The notes beneath the pieces are model-generated. The model ran no database searches. It had not been told where the DNA came from and saw nothing but the letters and a program-made list of their open reading frames with translations. A DNA stretch of 64,000 bases from Pisolithus tinctorius (Eukaryota > Basidiomycota > Agaricomycetes > Boletales > Pisolithaceae), in contig JANFAH010000009.1 in assembly GCA_024663395.1 (NCBI GenBank), positions 620,001 to 684,000 on the forward strand, read 5' to 3'. Shown one piece after another: positions 1-10,437 of the stretch. Position 1 is the stretch's first letter; each line of letters starts with the position of its first letter. A program made the position numbers and the translations under genes.

Positions 1-3000
1 GCCTTCGTGTCCCACCACTGGTCCTGGGTGGGTGACAGTTTGTCCTTCCAAAGGGCCTTTGTACGGCTTGACCCGAGAAACGTTAACAACTGGGTGGATT
101 TTGAGGGTCTTAGGAAGTTTCAACTCTACCGCATTGGGTTTGAGTGAAACAACCTTGTAAGGGCCAATCCACCATTCCGTGAGTTTCCTGGAGGGGTGGC
201 CAGAGAGAGAGATGTGGGAGGTCTCCAGCCAAACCATGTCACCCACCGAGTAGGAAGGGGTGTCAGAACAAGACGCGTCTGCAGACACCTTCATCCGTTC
301 CATGGCTTTATCCAAAGCCTTCTTTGTATCCTCCAAAACCTTAGTGAGGTCAACGGCATGGTCCATGGCTGCCTCTGCCTTGGAGAGAAAGGGCTCTACG
401 CCCATCCTGGGAGTATAAGAGTGAGTGACCGAGAAGGGGCTCCTGCCAGTGGACTCCTGTCGTTTGTTATTGTAGGAGAACTGGGCGACCTTGAGCCAAG
501 AAGGCCAGGAACCCTGTCTGTCGTTGACAAAGAGGCGGAGATACTGCTGCAGGTCTTGGTTAAGATGCTCCGTTTGACCATCTGTTTGGGGGTGGAAGGC
601 AGTGGAGAGTTTGGGTTTGATCCCAAGCATTTTGCAGAGGTCAGTGGTGAACACGCTGGCAAACTGGGGGCCACGATCAGAGATAACGGAGGATGGTAAA
701 CCATGCTGAGTCCACACGTGATCTTGGAAGAGTTCTGCCATCTGAAGGGAGGAAACCTCCTTGGTAGTGGAGGCAAAGACCACCTCCTTCGAAAACCTGT
801 CCACCACCACCATGATGTTGTCGAAGCCCTGTGCCTCTGGTAACTCCATGAAGTCAACCGAGATGTCGGTCCAGGGGCGTTCTGGGACGGGATTTGGAAG
901 GAGCTTTCCTGTGGGAGGAGTTCTAGAACTTTTAGCCATTTGGCAGCGGTGGCACACCGAGACATAGTCTCTGACAGTGGTGGTCATTCCAGGCCAAACA
1001 TAGTTGCGAGAGACGAGTTCCAGAGTCTTCTTCCATCCAGGATGTCCTGCAAGCGGAGTGTCATGGTGTTTTTCGAGGCAGTGGACCCTGACGGCAGGTG
1101 GGACATAAACCTTCCCCTGACAAACATACAGTCCTTCCTTAAGGACGGAGCCTTCTGGTTGTGGTGTTACCGAAGAGGCGGACTTCAGAGCAAGGACAAG
1201 GTCAACATCCTCTCCTACCATCAAGGTGGCTGCCACCCTAGAGGGATCGAGTAACGTAACCCCCTGGTTGTCTGACCCCTGCGGCTCGTGATCCTCCCTC
1301 CTAGAAAGGGCATCAGCCTTAGCCATTGAAGACCCAGGCTTATACACTAGCTTATAGTTGAACCGGGAGAGGTACTGGGCCCAACATGCCTGGCAGCGAT
1401 CTAGATTCTGCGCTTTCATGAAATACTGAAGGTTTGAGTGGTCTGTCCAGACTTCGAACTGGTAAGGGGTGGCCTCCAGATAGTGTCTCCACATTTCTAG
1501 AGCACGAATTATGGCCAGCATCTCTTTATCGAAGACCTGGTAATTTCGTTCTGGGGGGGACATGGAGTGAGAGTAGAAGGCAACGGGTCGCCAGAGATCA
1601 TCATCACATTTTACAGAGAGCACAGCCCCAGTGGCAAAGTCCGAAGCGTCTGTTTCCAGATGAAACTCTCTATCTTGATCCGGGAAGGTGAGGACAGGGG
1701 CAGTAGTGAAGGCGACCTTCAAAGCATCGAAGGCCTGTTGTTCTCGTGGACCCCAAGTCCAGAGTTGATCTTTCCTTGTGAGGTCATTGAGTGGACGAGC
1801 GATCTGTGCGAAGTCCTTGATGAAGCGGCGATAGAAGTTTGCCAGTCCTAAGAAGGCTCGTACCAAGCGGACCTTCGTAGGGGTCAGCCACTCGGTAATG
1901 GCTTTCACCTTACCCTCATCCATGCTGACTCCTTCGGTTCCAACCACCATGCCCAAGAACTCCACCTGCTTCTGTTTGAAGAAACACTTCTCCGGTTTAA
2001 TGAACAGGTCATTCTCCTCCAGCCTTCTTAACACCTCCAGGACTATCTTGTCATGCTCCTTTTCATCATCCATCCTTGTGAAGATCATCAGGTCGTCAAT
2101 ATAGACCACAAGGACGTCCTCCATGTCACCGAAGATATCATTCATCATGTTTTGGAAGGTGGATGGCGAGTTGCAGAGGCCAAAGTACATGACCAGTGGT
2201 TCGTAAGCACCCTTATGAGTAACGAAGGCAGCTTTCCACTCATCCCCTTCCTTGACACGGATGTTGTTGTATCCCCATCGGAGATCCATCTTGGTGAAGA
2301 GTTTACATCCCTTGAGTTTATTGACAAGCTGAGAAATGAGAGGGAGAGGGTATGCATTCTTGACTGTATGTTCATTAAGATACCGGTAGTCCTGTACCAT
2401 ATGTTTCTTCCCATCTTTCTTTGGAATGAAGAACACCGGCAAGGTCTGTGGTGACTTTGAGGGGCGGATGTACCCTTTTTGCAGCTGATCTTCTAGGAAG
2501 TCTGACACCTCTTTCTGTTCCTCTACAGAGAGTGGGATGAGGCGACCACGTTTGGGAGTGAAGGTTTCCTTGAGGTCAATGGCATGATCCCAAGGTTTAC
2601 GAAGCAGCATCCTCTCCGACTCTTCCTTTGAGAACACCTTCAGGTACCGATGATACTCCCTTGGGACGAGCTCCTCAGTAGTACCGGTTCGAACCCTGGT
2701 AGAGCGGAGTTTCGGATAGAGGTACTCTATGTCCTGTGCCTCCTGTTCTTCTACCATCCTCTCTGCCCTTGTCTTTGGGGCGAGATCACGACACTCGCAA
2801 GGACAGCAGGACAGCTTCACCTGCTTGGTTTCCCAGCAGACCTCCGGGTTATGCTTTCGTAGCCAGGTGTAGCCAAGTATGAGGGGATGTGTGCCGAGCA
2901 TGGTGACCTGGGCCCAGACAGACTCTCGATGTCCTTGATAGTTCATAACGAGGGAGGCGACATGCGTGATGTTACCAGCCACATTAGGGGTTCCATCAAC

Positions 3001-3474
3001 GTTAAGGACAGCAACAGGTCGGCCAAGTTTGATCAGTGGGACGTCATTTTCATCGGCCCATTTTTTGTCCAAAAAGGTGTCGTTGGCCCCTGAGTCTACC
3101 AACGCTTTTACACTCCACTTCTTTTCTTGTCCTTCCAACACCACCTCCAACTCCAACTCGGCCTTTGGATCTGCTGTTCTTATCTTCAGGGTTTCTTTCA
3201 TTTTCTGGATAGGCGTATTTTTATTTTTATCACAAGAGGAATTAAGCACCGATAGTTTTACATCTGCGGCCGCGCCCACTGGGGTCGCCTCTTCAGATGG
3301 TACAGTAGTCTCTGAGTTAAATATATCCTGCTCGGTAGAGAAATCGTCAACGCCTAAGACAGAAAACTTATTGTAAACATAGCCAGTGGAGACCCGATCC
3401 TCTACTGGCCGAACTCTTTTCCCTGGCCCTTCATCTCGTTGATTTGTTTGTTGTAGAAGAAGGCCTGCATCTCT
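1..3474 (-). CDS. pol: Gypsy-1 Pol polyprotein (partial, runs off left edge)
   Basis: Polyprotein that matures to aspartic protease, reverse transcriptase, RNase H and integrase. The frame is open from 3474 to position 1 in what I read. Seen in order: protease core LVDSGAND (about 3110-3090), RT active site VVYIDDLMIF (about 2115-2085) with the following FLGLANFYRRF, RNase H start LETDASDFATG, integrase zinc segment with H-H-C-C spacing ending in CHRC near 950, then the catalytic core with SDRGPQF near 685-665 and HPQTDGQTE. It has no start codon of its own: it overlaps gag by about 70 nt in the -1 frame, with slippery heptamer GGGAAAA at 3417-3423. The integrase C-terminus and any chromodomain are cut off by the window edge. 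It looks potentially functional as far as visible. Confidence 0.9.
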
Positions 3475-4460
3475 TCAAACGACATCTGGCAGAGGGCGGT
3501 CTCTTGTGCTTCTTGTGTAACCTCCCATATGTTGGGCCTAGCAGGACCCTTTCCTTTGGCACAGGGACAGTCTCATTTATAGTGATTCCCCTGACAGTCG
3601 AAGCACTTGATGTGAGAGGGGACGGGGCAAGGAGGAAAGCGAGCGGCGCCAATTTCCATGGGGGCGCCTTGGCTGGGTTGAGTACCGGTAGGGGTAAAGC
3701 AGGGAGAGTATGAGGGGCGGTTATAAGAGGAACGGGGAGCGGGTTCATCGGGGTAGTGATTATACAAGAGTTTGAAGCGATCCCTGGCGAGGGCAGCCTC
3801 CCGAAATGCGATGGTCATCTGGAGGTAATCACCTTGTGTGTATCCCCTCCTTAGGGCCTCCTTTACGATGGTGGGGTGTACGGCATTTTCCAGCAGAAAG
3901 CTGGTGGTTTCATCGGTGACATGTCCTTGTACCTTCAGGGACTCAAACCTTGCATAGAACTCCTCGTATCGAGAGTTCCCTTGGCGCATCGTGCACATCT
4001 GTGCCTTCGCCCACTCCACATCCATCTGAGGGGTGAAGAACCTGTCAATATCCTCGATCATCTCGGCTGTGTCAGGCCATACTCCAGTAATGATGGCGAG
4101 GGAGAATTTGGCCTGAGCAAACCTTCCTGCTACAGGGCCTGTCATGCGGGACCATACCGCAGTACATTTATCTTGGGCCGTAGGTAGGGTGGTCCTATTC
4201 TGCGCAACCCATACCTTCATCTTTATCCACCATTCGGAGAACTTAGCACGATCACCGGCATACTGACCTGGGTCGGCCATCACCTCTATTCTCCTTTGGA
4301 TTACATCTGCGGGGAGAGCATTCCACTGCTCCCTTTGTCCTTCAATAGTTGCAATCGTTCCTCGAGCATCCCTTAGCTTGTTGTTTAACCTGTAGTTTTC
4401 GTCACGAAGACCATCGAGGAGGTCACAGAGCTCGGTAAGCTGGTCTTGGATGCCTTCCAT
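3402..4460 (-). pseudogene. gag: Gypsy-1 Gag with one in-frame TGA
   Basis: Structural capsid/nucleocapsid protein. It starts at the ATG at 4460 (MEGIQDQLTEL) and is open for 295 codons to a TGA at 3573-3575; without that stop it continues to TAG at 3402-3404. The stop lies inside the zinc knuckle: Cys-Phe-Asp-Cys-Gln-Gly-Asn-His-Tyr-Lys, then TGA, then Asp-Cys-Pro. The knuckle needs the final Cys, so the stop disables nucleocapsid and blocks the frameshift to pol. An Arg codon CGA changed to TGA is the simplest origin (inference). An overlapping minus-strand frame (4423-4692, containing RYNLRP) may be a leader peptide or a frameshifted N-terminal extension; I cannot decide. Confidence 0.85.
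3417..3423 (-). promoter_or_regulatory. Gypsy-1 -1 ribosomal frameshift site
   Basis: Minus-strand GGGAAAA sits in gag frame as G GGA AAA, the X XXY YYZ form of slippery heptamers, and lies 12 nt upstream of the gag TAG (3402-3404). The pol frame is exactly -1 relative to gag and is open across the site. No downstream pseudoknot was analysed. Confidence 0.6.
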
Positions 4461-4754
4461 AGCGATCTGGACATTTTAAAGTTTGACAGGGGCGGAGGTT
4501 ATAGCGGGGTTGCTGTGGTTCAGCAGGGAGCGAGCAGGGGAAGACGGATTCGATGGAAAAAGGGTAAGAAGGGGGTGGAGGAAGAGAGTAGAGGTTGTGA
4601 TCGAAGAGCAGGGTGAGCGAGCGGTGCTCGGGGATGTATGGGACGAAGAGATTTGGATCAGGTTCTGAGGCTGGGGGACTTGGCGAGTACACCCACGAGC
4701 CTTCGCGAAGGAAACGAGGAATGGTGACGGCGGGTGCGAGGGTACAACGATAAG

Positions 4755-4765
4755 AAGCTAGTTCA
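4755..4765 (-). other. Gypsy-1 primer binding site, self-priming type
   Basis: Two nt inside the LTR, minus strand TGAACTAGCTT is a perfect 11-nt complement of AAGCTAGTTCA located in the LTR at 4891-4901 (minus). In Tf1-type elements the first 11 nt of the mRNA fold back as primer; the predicted mRNA start at 4901 fits. No TGG of a tRNA-primed PBS is present. Confidence 0.75.
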
Positions 4766-4767
4766 AG

Positions 4768-5163
4768 TGTGACAAGACCTAAACAACAGGGTTTGTTGTA
4801 GGCTCACACCAAGAACCAACAGAAGAGAGAAGAGAGAAGAAAGGGGAAGCGGCTTAGAAGCAGGCAGCTTTTAGGACTCGAAGACCCAAATGAACTAGCT
4901 TAGAGCTAGTTGGGCGATTGAGCGATGGTACTTATACTAAGGTACACGAGGTAATGGTGAGGCATACACGAGGTCCATGACATCATGGTGATGTCATGAT
5001 GACACCATAGTAGAGCGGAACATACTAGAAGGAGAAAGCATGGTAAAGGCGAGGCAAGGTCTAGGCCGGGGCCCGGACCGAGATCAAGAGATAAGACAAG
5101 ACGAGAAGATTAGATAAGACAAAAAGGAAAAGAAAAGAAAGAAAAAGAGTATGTATCGTAACA
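4768..5163 (-). repeat. Gypsy-1 5' LTR (396 bp)
   Basis: Bounded by TGTGAC (plus, 4768) and GTAACA (ends 5163), giving TG...CA ends with imperfect inverted termini TGTTAC/TGTGAC. The right end coincides with the point where the copia reading frame is lost. The left end is fixed by the adjacent self-priming PBS. The partner LTR is outside the window, so identity cannot be measured. Confidence 0.8.
4901..4936 (-). promoter_or_regulatory. Gypsy-1 core promoter and predicted transcription start
   Basis: On the minus strand TATAAG occupies 4936-4931, and the self-primer sequence AAGCTAGTTCA starts at 4901, 35 nt downstream. A transcript starting at 4901 would carry the primer at its 5' end, which is what Tf1-type self-priming requires. 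Confidence 0.6.
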
Positions 5164-5666
5164 TGTGCAGCTTCTTCGGCTGGCTGCGGAATTTCTCTGC
5201 GAGAGAGTTTTATTCCAGGGTCCATCGGAATTGCAGCAGGTTTGCAGTCAGCAAGGTTGTATTTCATTAGGATGGCCTCGATGTATGACTGCTGTGACAG
5301 GGATATGGTGCGGGCTTCTCTGTTCCATGTCACCTTCATCCCAAGTAGCCAACTGATGGGCCCTAGGTCGGAGATTTTAAAACGAGTGCTGATCTCCTGT
5401 TTAAATGAGTGAATTAATGATGGGGAACTGCCTGTTACAGTGCAGTCATCGATGTGGCTGGCAAGGATGAGGGTTTCTGATCTTATGTGACCATAGAACA
5501 CTCCCCAGTCTGCGTGTGCTCTGGTGAGCCCAAGATCTGCAAGAGTAGCACATAGCTTCTGGTACCACCGAAGTGCACCTTGTTTCGAGCCGTATAATGC
5601 TACATTTAGCTTCCCAACTGGACGGGAAAAATTCCGCCCTACAGCGTAGCCCTCAGGGAGCTCCAT
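5164..5666 (-). pseudogene. Ty1/copia reverse transcriptase fragment
   Basis: Remnant of a copia polyprotein, RT part only. Visible motifs are MELPEGYAVG, LYGSKQGALRWYQKL, the active-site region ASHIDDCTV (copia elements usually have YVDD), LGMKVTWN and SLSQQSYIEAIL. The right boundary (5666) is where tnp2-like sequence changes to copia in the same reading frame. The left boundary is the Gypsy-1 LTR. No LTR, integrase or gag of this copia element is present, so it is a relic. The in-frame junction with the transposase looks accidental, but it makes one continuous 261-codon frame starting at 5846. Confidence 0.82.
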
Positions 5667-7985
5667 ATGAATCGCAGATACTTGAATGATTTCCTTCTGA
5701 GTCAGTGAGGTAGTGGTTGGGTCAGCTTGGATGAAGTCATGGTGGAAGGCAGGGAATTTTGAGGTTGTTGTCACTGAATCTTCTGTAGATAACCCCAACA
5801 GAGTGTGTATGTGGTGTTGGACCAGCCCCTCCAGAATGCAATGCATTGAATCGATGACGAGTTGACATGTGGGATCCCAGTAAGGAAGACACCAAAGTTC
5901 CGAGTAGCGTACACCATGATCTTTGAAGAGTCGCTCTCAGTCTGCAGATGAGACTGCATCCTGCCATTGCTCAGCATGAAAATGAAGTTTATCTCGATCC
6001 TGGGGAGCCCAATGCTCACAGTCAACTCTACCATAGTTATTCTTATGATAGCAATCACACACACTGCAGAAAAAGTGGCTGCCGACACCAGCGAGTGCTG
6101 CCAGATGACAAGCAGCAGGAAGATCACACACAATGAGTGCGATGGCACTGCGAGTGACCCGACCATCAGGGAATTTAGCTGTTTTTGAGAAGCAGATGCC
6201 ACATTCCCAAGCAACGAGCAAGTCATCGATCAAGGGATGTATGTAATGATTAAGTTTTTCTAGGGATGGCTGTTTCGGGCCAGGAATAATACCTGCTGAA
6301 CATGAGTGTTCATTCTCTGGACACTCTTGTGAATGAGAATGTACCAGCTAAGTATAGGTTTTCTGGCTTGTAGCGGATGTCCAGCGGTAAATTAAGGCAA
6401 GCCATGGATATGATTCCTGAAGATACGGTCACCCCATGCTGACACATCCCCTCTGGGTTGAAGAAATCAACATGTAGCACAAAAGCATAGCGGCCTTCAT
6501 CTCCCCTGTCAATGAAGAGTTTACCTGGTTGGGGACCTGTAAACTGGTGGAGGAACTCAGCTTCAAAGGGATTCGTGACAAAGCGAGGTGGTGACAAGTG
6601 GAGCGACTTTGCAAGGTCATCGCAAGCTGTGTCCATCATAATTTCGATGTCACGATGGGAAAGGAGGCTGGCGAGGTAGTCTTTGAAGTCATGGTACAGA
6701 AAAACTTTCTTGGGATGAAGCTGACCATCAGAATGTTTGTCCAGCAGTGGTTCACCACAGACAGTCTCAGGTGTAGGACGGTTGGTACAGTGGGGGGGGG
6801 TAACTTGCGATCTTGGAGTCATTCGCATATGTTGGTGCATATGTACAATGACAACTGCAGATAGCATAAGGAATGGTGTTACCTGTGAGCTTGAATTTGC
6901 TGAGGGCGCTAGTGATAGACAATGGGATTTGTGTGAGGATGTTTTCATGAGAGACACTAAGCTGTCCACTGGTATCCTTGAAGGCGAGGAACAGTAGAAG
7001 GGAAAGGGCATTCATGATAAAGTTGCCTGCCCGAGTACTGACATCCATTACTATACTGCAGATGACACCAATGACCAGTGTGACTTGTGTGATAGTGTCC
7101 ATATGATTGACGGGAGAGCAATATTGGTCATCTGCCAGAAATGTCACTTTGAGTTCAGAGCTAGGGCTAGGGCTAGAATCACTACACACTGGCCACAAAA
7201 GGTACAGGCTGAAAGTCTTCAGGGGATGGTGTCACAGGCCTACTTTTGAGTATGGATTCTAGCTCATCCATAGTTTCGATGACCACTCTCTTGCATGCAA
7301 CTATGCAATTGGCATGGCACTTTATGTCGTTGGTTGCCTGGTGGAGCAGACTAAGTTCTCTGCTGATGGTAGTAAAACTTTGTCCATCCAGCAGAAGGCG
7401 GGAACATCTTTGTATTCGGGAGTCAATATTTGATAAAACCTTCATAGCCCTGCTAGTTTGCTGACGAACATTCCTGATCTGAGGACAGGTATCATGTGGA
7501 ATGGCTTTGGCAGTCGATAATGGTGGCTGAGCACTCGTGGGGGTGCAGGAGAAGCTCGATGTATTCATGAGATGGTGGAGAGATTGGGTGATACTGGAAG
7601 TGATAGAAATAGGGTTTTGTGGACCAGCCAGGATGTCAGCAGTGGCTCCCATCTGCTGGAATTCCTCATGGGGGTTCCACATTTTAGAAGCATGGGACAT
7701 GGAGTTCGGACCATCGTTGGTGATGGTAAGAGCCACTAAATGGCTAGCTAGGGCATCTGAAGGAGAGGCTAATTCTGATGATTCAAGTATGTGTTCTGGA
7801 AGAGTTCTATCTAGAGCACGAGGTAGTGTTTGGTGGGTATGGGGGTCTGCTCGAGGGGATTCACTTCGCTGTTTTATGTGTTTCAGATGCAGCAACAAAC
7901 AATGGGAGTCCATGAGAACACCCCTGCCATTTTCCCTGACACGTTCTTCGCAGGTGCACCACTTCAGGATGGGTGAGGCAGGCAT
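5667..7985 (-). pseudogene. tnp2-family (CACTA-like) transposase, decayed
   Basis: Resembles the tnp2-type transposases of mushroom genomes. Motifs in order: ATG at 7985 just after a possible intron with branch site TACTAAT; a cysteine pair WCTCEE; CSPVNHMD and STRAGNFIMNAL (7100-7000); CTNRPTPETVCGEPLL; HVDFFNPEG; LPLDIRYKPENLYLAG; then after a 52-bp GT-AG intron (6293-6344) IIPGPKQPSLEKLNHY, DDLLVAWECGICFS, GSHFFCSVC, and WCLPYWDP with DSMHCILEGLVQHH. Lesions: a C9/G9 homopolymer near 6791-6799 where the frame changes, TGA near 5934 where relatives have Arg (SAD-stop-ERLF), and replacement of the C-terminus by copia sequence at 5666. The frame between about 7180 and 7200 is unresolved. Terminal repeats of the transposon were not identified. 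Confidence 0.78.
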
Positions 7986-8441
7986 AACAGCAACCTGTAA
8001 TTGTATTAGTACAACATTCACATATGCCACTATGTAGTCATACCTAGAACAATAGACAGTGAGCTCACAAATGAAGCAGTAGAGGAATATCTGTGTCACA
8101 GCACAAGAACAAGTACGGGCAATGGCCAAGACTGGGCATACTGCAGTCGCTTTTATATCCTAGAATGAGAACAAGAACAAGACAAATTGCCATTGACTGG
8201 TACATACTTGCGATGAAACACAGACCCTGCCAAGCGCTGTTCATCCTCCGCTATGATTCATACATCATGAAAAACAAGATCCTATATAAAGAAAATTCAT
8301 CAGCATACATGAGTTGAGAACAAGGCCACCAACAGGCTGGCACTATGGAGTAGCATAAGAACAACTGCCACTGGTCGATACACAACTATAAAATGAATGT
8401 AGTCCTACAATGATCTATTGACAAATTGAATATGGTAGATG
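7986..8441. other. No recognised gene
   Basis: AT-rich sequence upstream of the transposase. It includes the possible 5' intron (minus, about 8000-8045, TACTAAT branch, ending CAG). Nothing else is recognised. Confidence 0.5.
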
Positions 8442-9425
8442 TTAGACAATATGGATTGAAACCATATTTGGATTAATGTTGGACTCACTCATGCGCGTCT
8501 TGATGACATTGGGTTTCTAGCTTCGCAACCTTGTCAATTGGTCGTCAAGTGGTTTGGAAATGCATTCAGATTGGAAAACAATAAAAAATTATCGCCACGA
8601 TGGCCACTAAAAAGGTAGCAAGTGTTGGAACATAAAGTGCCCCTGCGGTACTTGACCACTGTGCGATGTTTTGGCTGCTTACATAAGCTAAAATAGCGCA
8701 CCTACTTGTAGTATTTTCTACTAGTATTCCCTCAGTAGTTTGTTCATTACTGAGGGTAAGTCTGTTTATATTACAGTATTCTACTATACTGACATCCTGT
8801 AGTAGCCTACAGGTACATCTAATACATCAGTAGTTTGTTCACTACTGAGGCCTACAGATCTTTCAACAGCAAGACCTAGGTATGCTTAATTAATTAGATT
8901 AAACATGTATGCAGAGTTAGTATGCAACCAACCTGTGTGTGGTGACAGGTATGCGATGTCATGGGTTATAGGGACCTGCAGATAATTATTAATGGTCCTG
9001 GAGTATGTAGTCAGATTGATAACCAAGTAAGCAGCATACTTTGTGCTTATCTTTATTGAATGCCATGTCATATTGTTGCTTCCTCAGGCATATGAATTTT
9101 ATTATATCTTCATCTACACTCATATTATTGAAATTCTACAGTACTCATCAGTTTCACGTTGATGGTCACATCGCACCATCTTTGCAAAGACTACTATTAA
9201 TATTGATGTAATTCTAATTCTAATACTGCAGTGTCTAATGCTAAAGTGGTGGGCTGCGAGTGAAGAAGGTTAATAGATTGCTGAGTACTAAGAAGTGATG
9301 AGCGACTTGCCTGTAGGTGGTGGAAAGAAGGAAAAAGTGTTCGTGAGAAATTTCGTTGTTGATATACTGAATGCAACTCACGCTCACATGCTCCCGTTAG
9401 GTGGCATAAGCTTACTGCTGATATA
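8442..9425 (+). repeat. Repeat R, copy 1 (half of the palindrome)
   Basis: Shares long similarity with 20542-20624 plus 36840-37440 and with 44296-45060. It begins TTAGACAATATGG and runs through GGGTTTCTAGCTTCGCAACC (the uninterrupted version of the Gypsy-5 target), GGTATGC...TTACAGG/TTATAGG, CAGATTGATAACCAAGTAA, and GTGGTGGGCTGCGAG to CAACTCACGCTCACATGC, where it stops at what is the palindrome centre in the other copies. A solo LTR (8623-8868) interrupts it. No credible coding function; origin as a non-autonomous DNA element is a guess. Confidence 0.75.
8623..8868. repeat. Solo LTR, 246 bp, TSD GCAAG
   Basis: Starts TGTTGGAACA and ends TTTCAACA (TGTTG...CAACA), flanked by direct copies GCAAG at 8618-8622 and 8869-8873. 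Repeat R copy 2 lacks this segment at the matching place (about 36940), which acts as an empty site. Inside are two similar hairpins, CTCAGTAG-TTTGTTCA-TTACTGAG near 8730-8754 and a near copy at 8829-8852. No internal retroelement sequence adjoins it. Confidence 0.75.
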
Positions 9426-9714
9426 ACCGTGCCATGGAAGTTTCAATGTTATCACACACTCTAAAGAGTATTCCAAAATGAAAATGTCATCACATTCATA
9501 CAAGATGACATTCAAGATGATGTGCAGTCATCTAAATAATAGGGCATATAAGTGGGTATGTGGGTTATAGCTGTAAGTTTGTGTGAGATGTACACATATG
9601 ATAGATTCTAGGCACAAAGGTACAAGTTATTGGGGTTGGCTGTATCCAGCACATTGACTACTCACCTACAGTTCGAGTCAGACAGTTCACTCAGGTGAGG
9701 AGTCTCTTCTTATC
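9426..9714. other. No recognised feature
   Basis: AT-rich; nothing supported beyond the end of repeat R. Confidence 0.5.
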
Positions 9715-10437
9715 TTTTGCCAGTGCCTTGATGAAAGGTACTTGAGATGAAGGTGGATCATATCAATAACAGGCCAACAGTGCTCGTAGTCCTTGAGTCG
9801 TGGGAACCGTTGCCTGGCCTAAAATGAGTGAGTAAATTCCCTCCAGACACAATAAATAACCTACAATGCCTGTGACTTTCTGAACAGCCTTGAAATCCTG
9901 GTAGCTCCTGCTTTTCATCGTATCAAGATACTTCTTCACTGCAGTGTGGATGACTCGCTGCCAGGTCTTACCTTAGTTAATGAAGCACATTGTCAACAAT
10001 GTACATACCTTGAGTTTACACATCTCATCGTCACTCCATCGCAAGTGCTCCTCAAGGTTGTATCCACCCCTTCCTGGGTGGCCTACCTTGCTGGGTGGTT
10101 TCCGAATTTTAGTGGTAAGCTCAATAGACTCGAGGCTGGTGAGTGAGGAGTCTGACGGTGAAGGCAAAGATCGTGGTTCCCCAACATCAACACTGGTGAA
10201 ACTGACTGTCTTTGGTGACTGAGGTGATTTGGGTGTATCCTGATCAGGCGACTGTGGCTGAGGCAATTTGGGTGTATCCTGAGCGAACATCTGGCTGGAC
10301 TGGGGTGACTGCGCCCTACATAGCTCCTTTCTATTCTCTAAAGAGGTCTGACAGCTCATGGGGCTCATTTCTTGCTCTGCTACCACTATGACACGCCAGA
10401 CCTGCTGATACACCATCTCAGCCTGTGAGGATAACAA
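9715..10437 (-). pseudogene. Fragment of a conserved mushroom-specific protein (PGRGGYNLE family)
   Basis: The minus strand encodes a Ser/Pro-rich leader with repeated QSPDQDTPKSPQ-like units, then KPPSKVGHPGRGGYNLEEHL and WSDDEMCKLK, a probable 42-bp intron (9967-10008), TWQRVIHTAVKKYLDTMK, a second intron, and FPRLKDYEHCWPVIDMIHLHLKYLSS. I recognise the GRPGRGGYxLE and YEDCWPVxDMIxLxLKYxSS signatures as a domain common in predicted mushroom proteins of unknown function, often followed by a coiled coil and the C-terminal domain seen at 60060-62845. The start and the rest of the gene are missing or unrecognised, so I treat it as a fragment. Confidence 0.55.

Larger units (their letters stand above)
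1..5163 (-). mobile_element. Gypsy-1: Ty3/gypsy LTR retrotransposon, 3' end outside window
   Basis: Reading leftward on the minus strand the order is 5' LTR (4768-5163), self-priming PBS (4755-4765), gag (3402-4460), and a pol frame running off the left edge with protease, RT, RNase H and integrase. The 3' LTR is not in the window. The LTR outer end (plus ...GTAACA at 5163) abuts a copia RT fragment, so the element landed in older transposon DNA; TGTGC (5164-5168) is the predicted target-site copy, to be matched beyond the left edge. Gag has one TGA stop, but pol shows no stop in the part I read. The lineage is a Tf1/sushi-like chromovirus by self-priming and -1 frameshifting; a chromodomain would lie outside the window. 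Confidence 0.93.

Noticed and set aside
396..965. 189-codon minus-strand frame over the Gypsy-1 integrase
   Set aside because: The integrase reads in another frame that is open to the window edge and has all catalytic motifs; this frame is a Ser/Pro-rich shadow.
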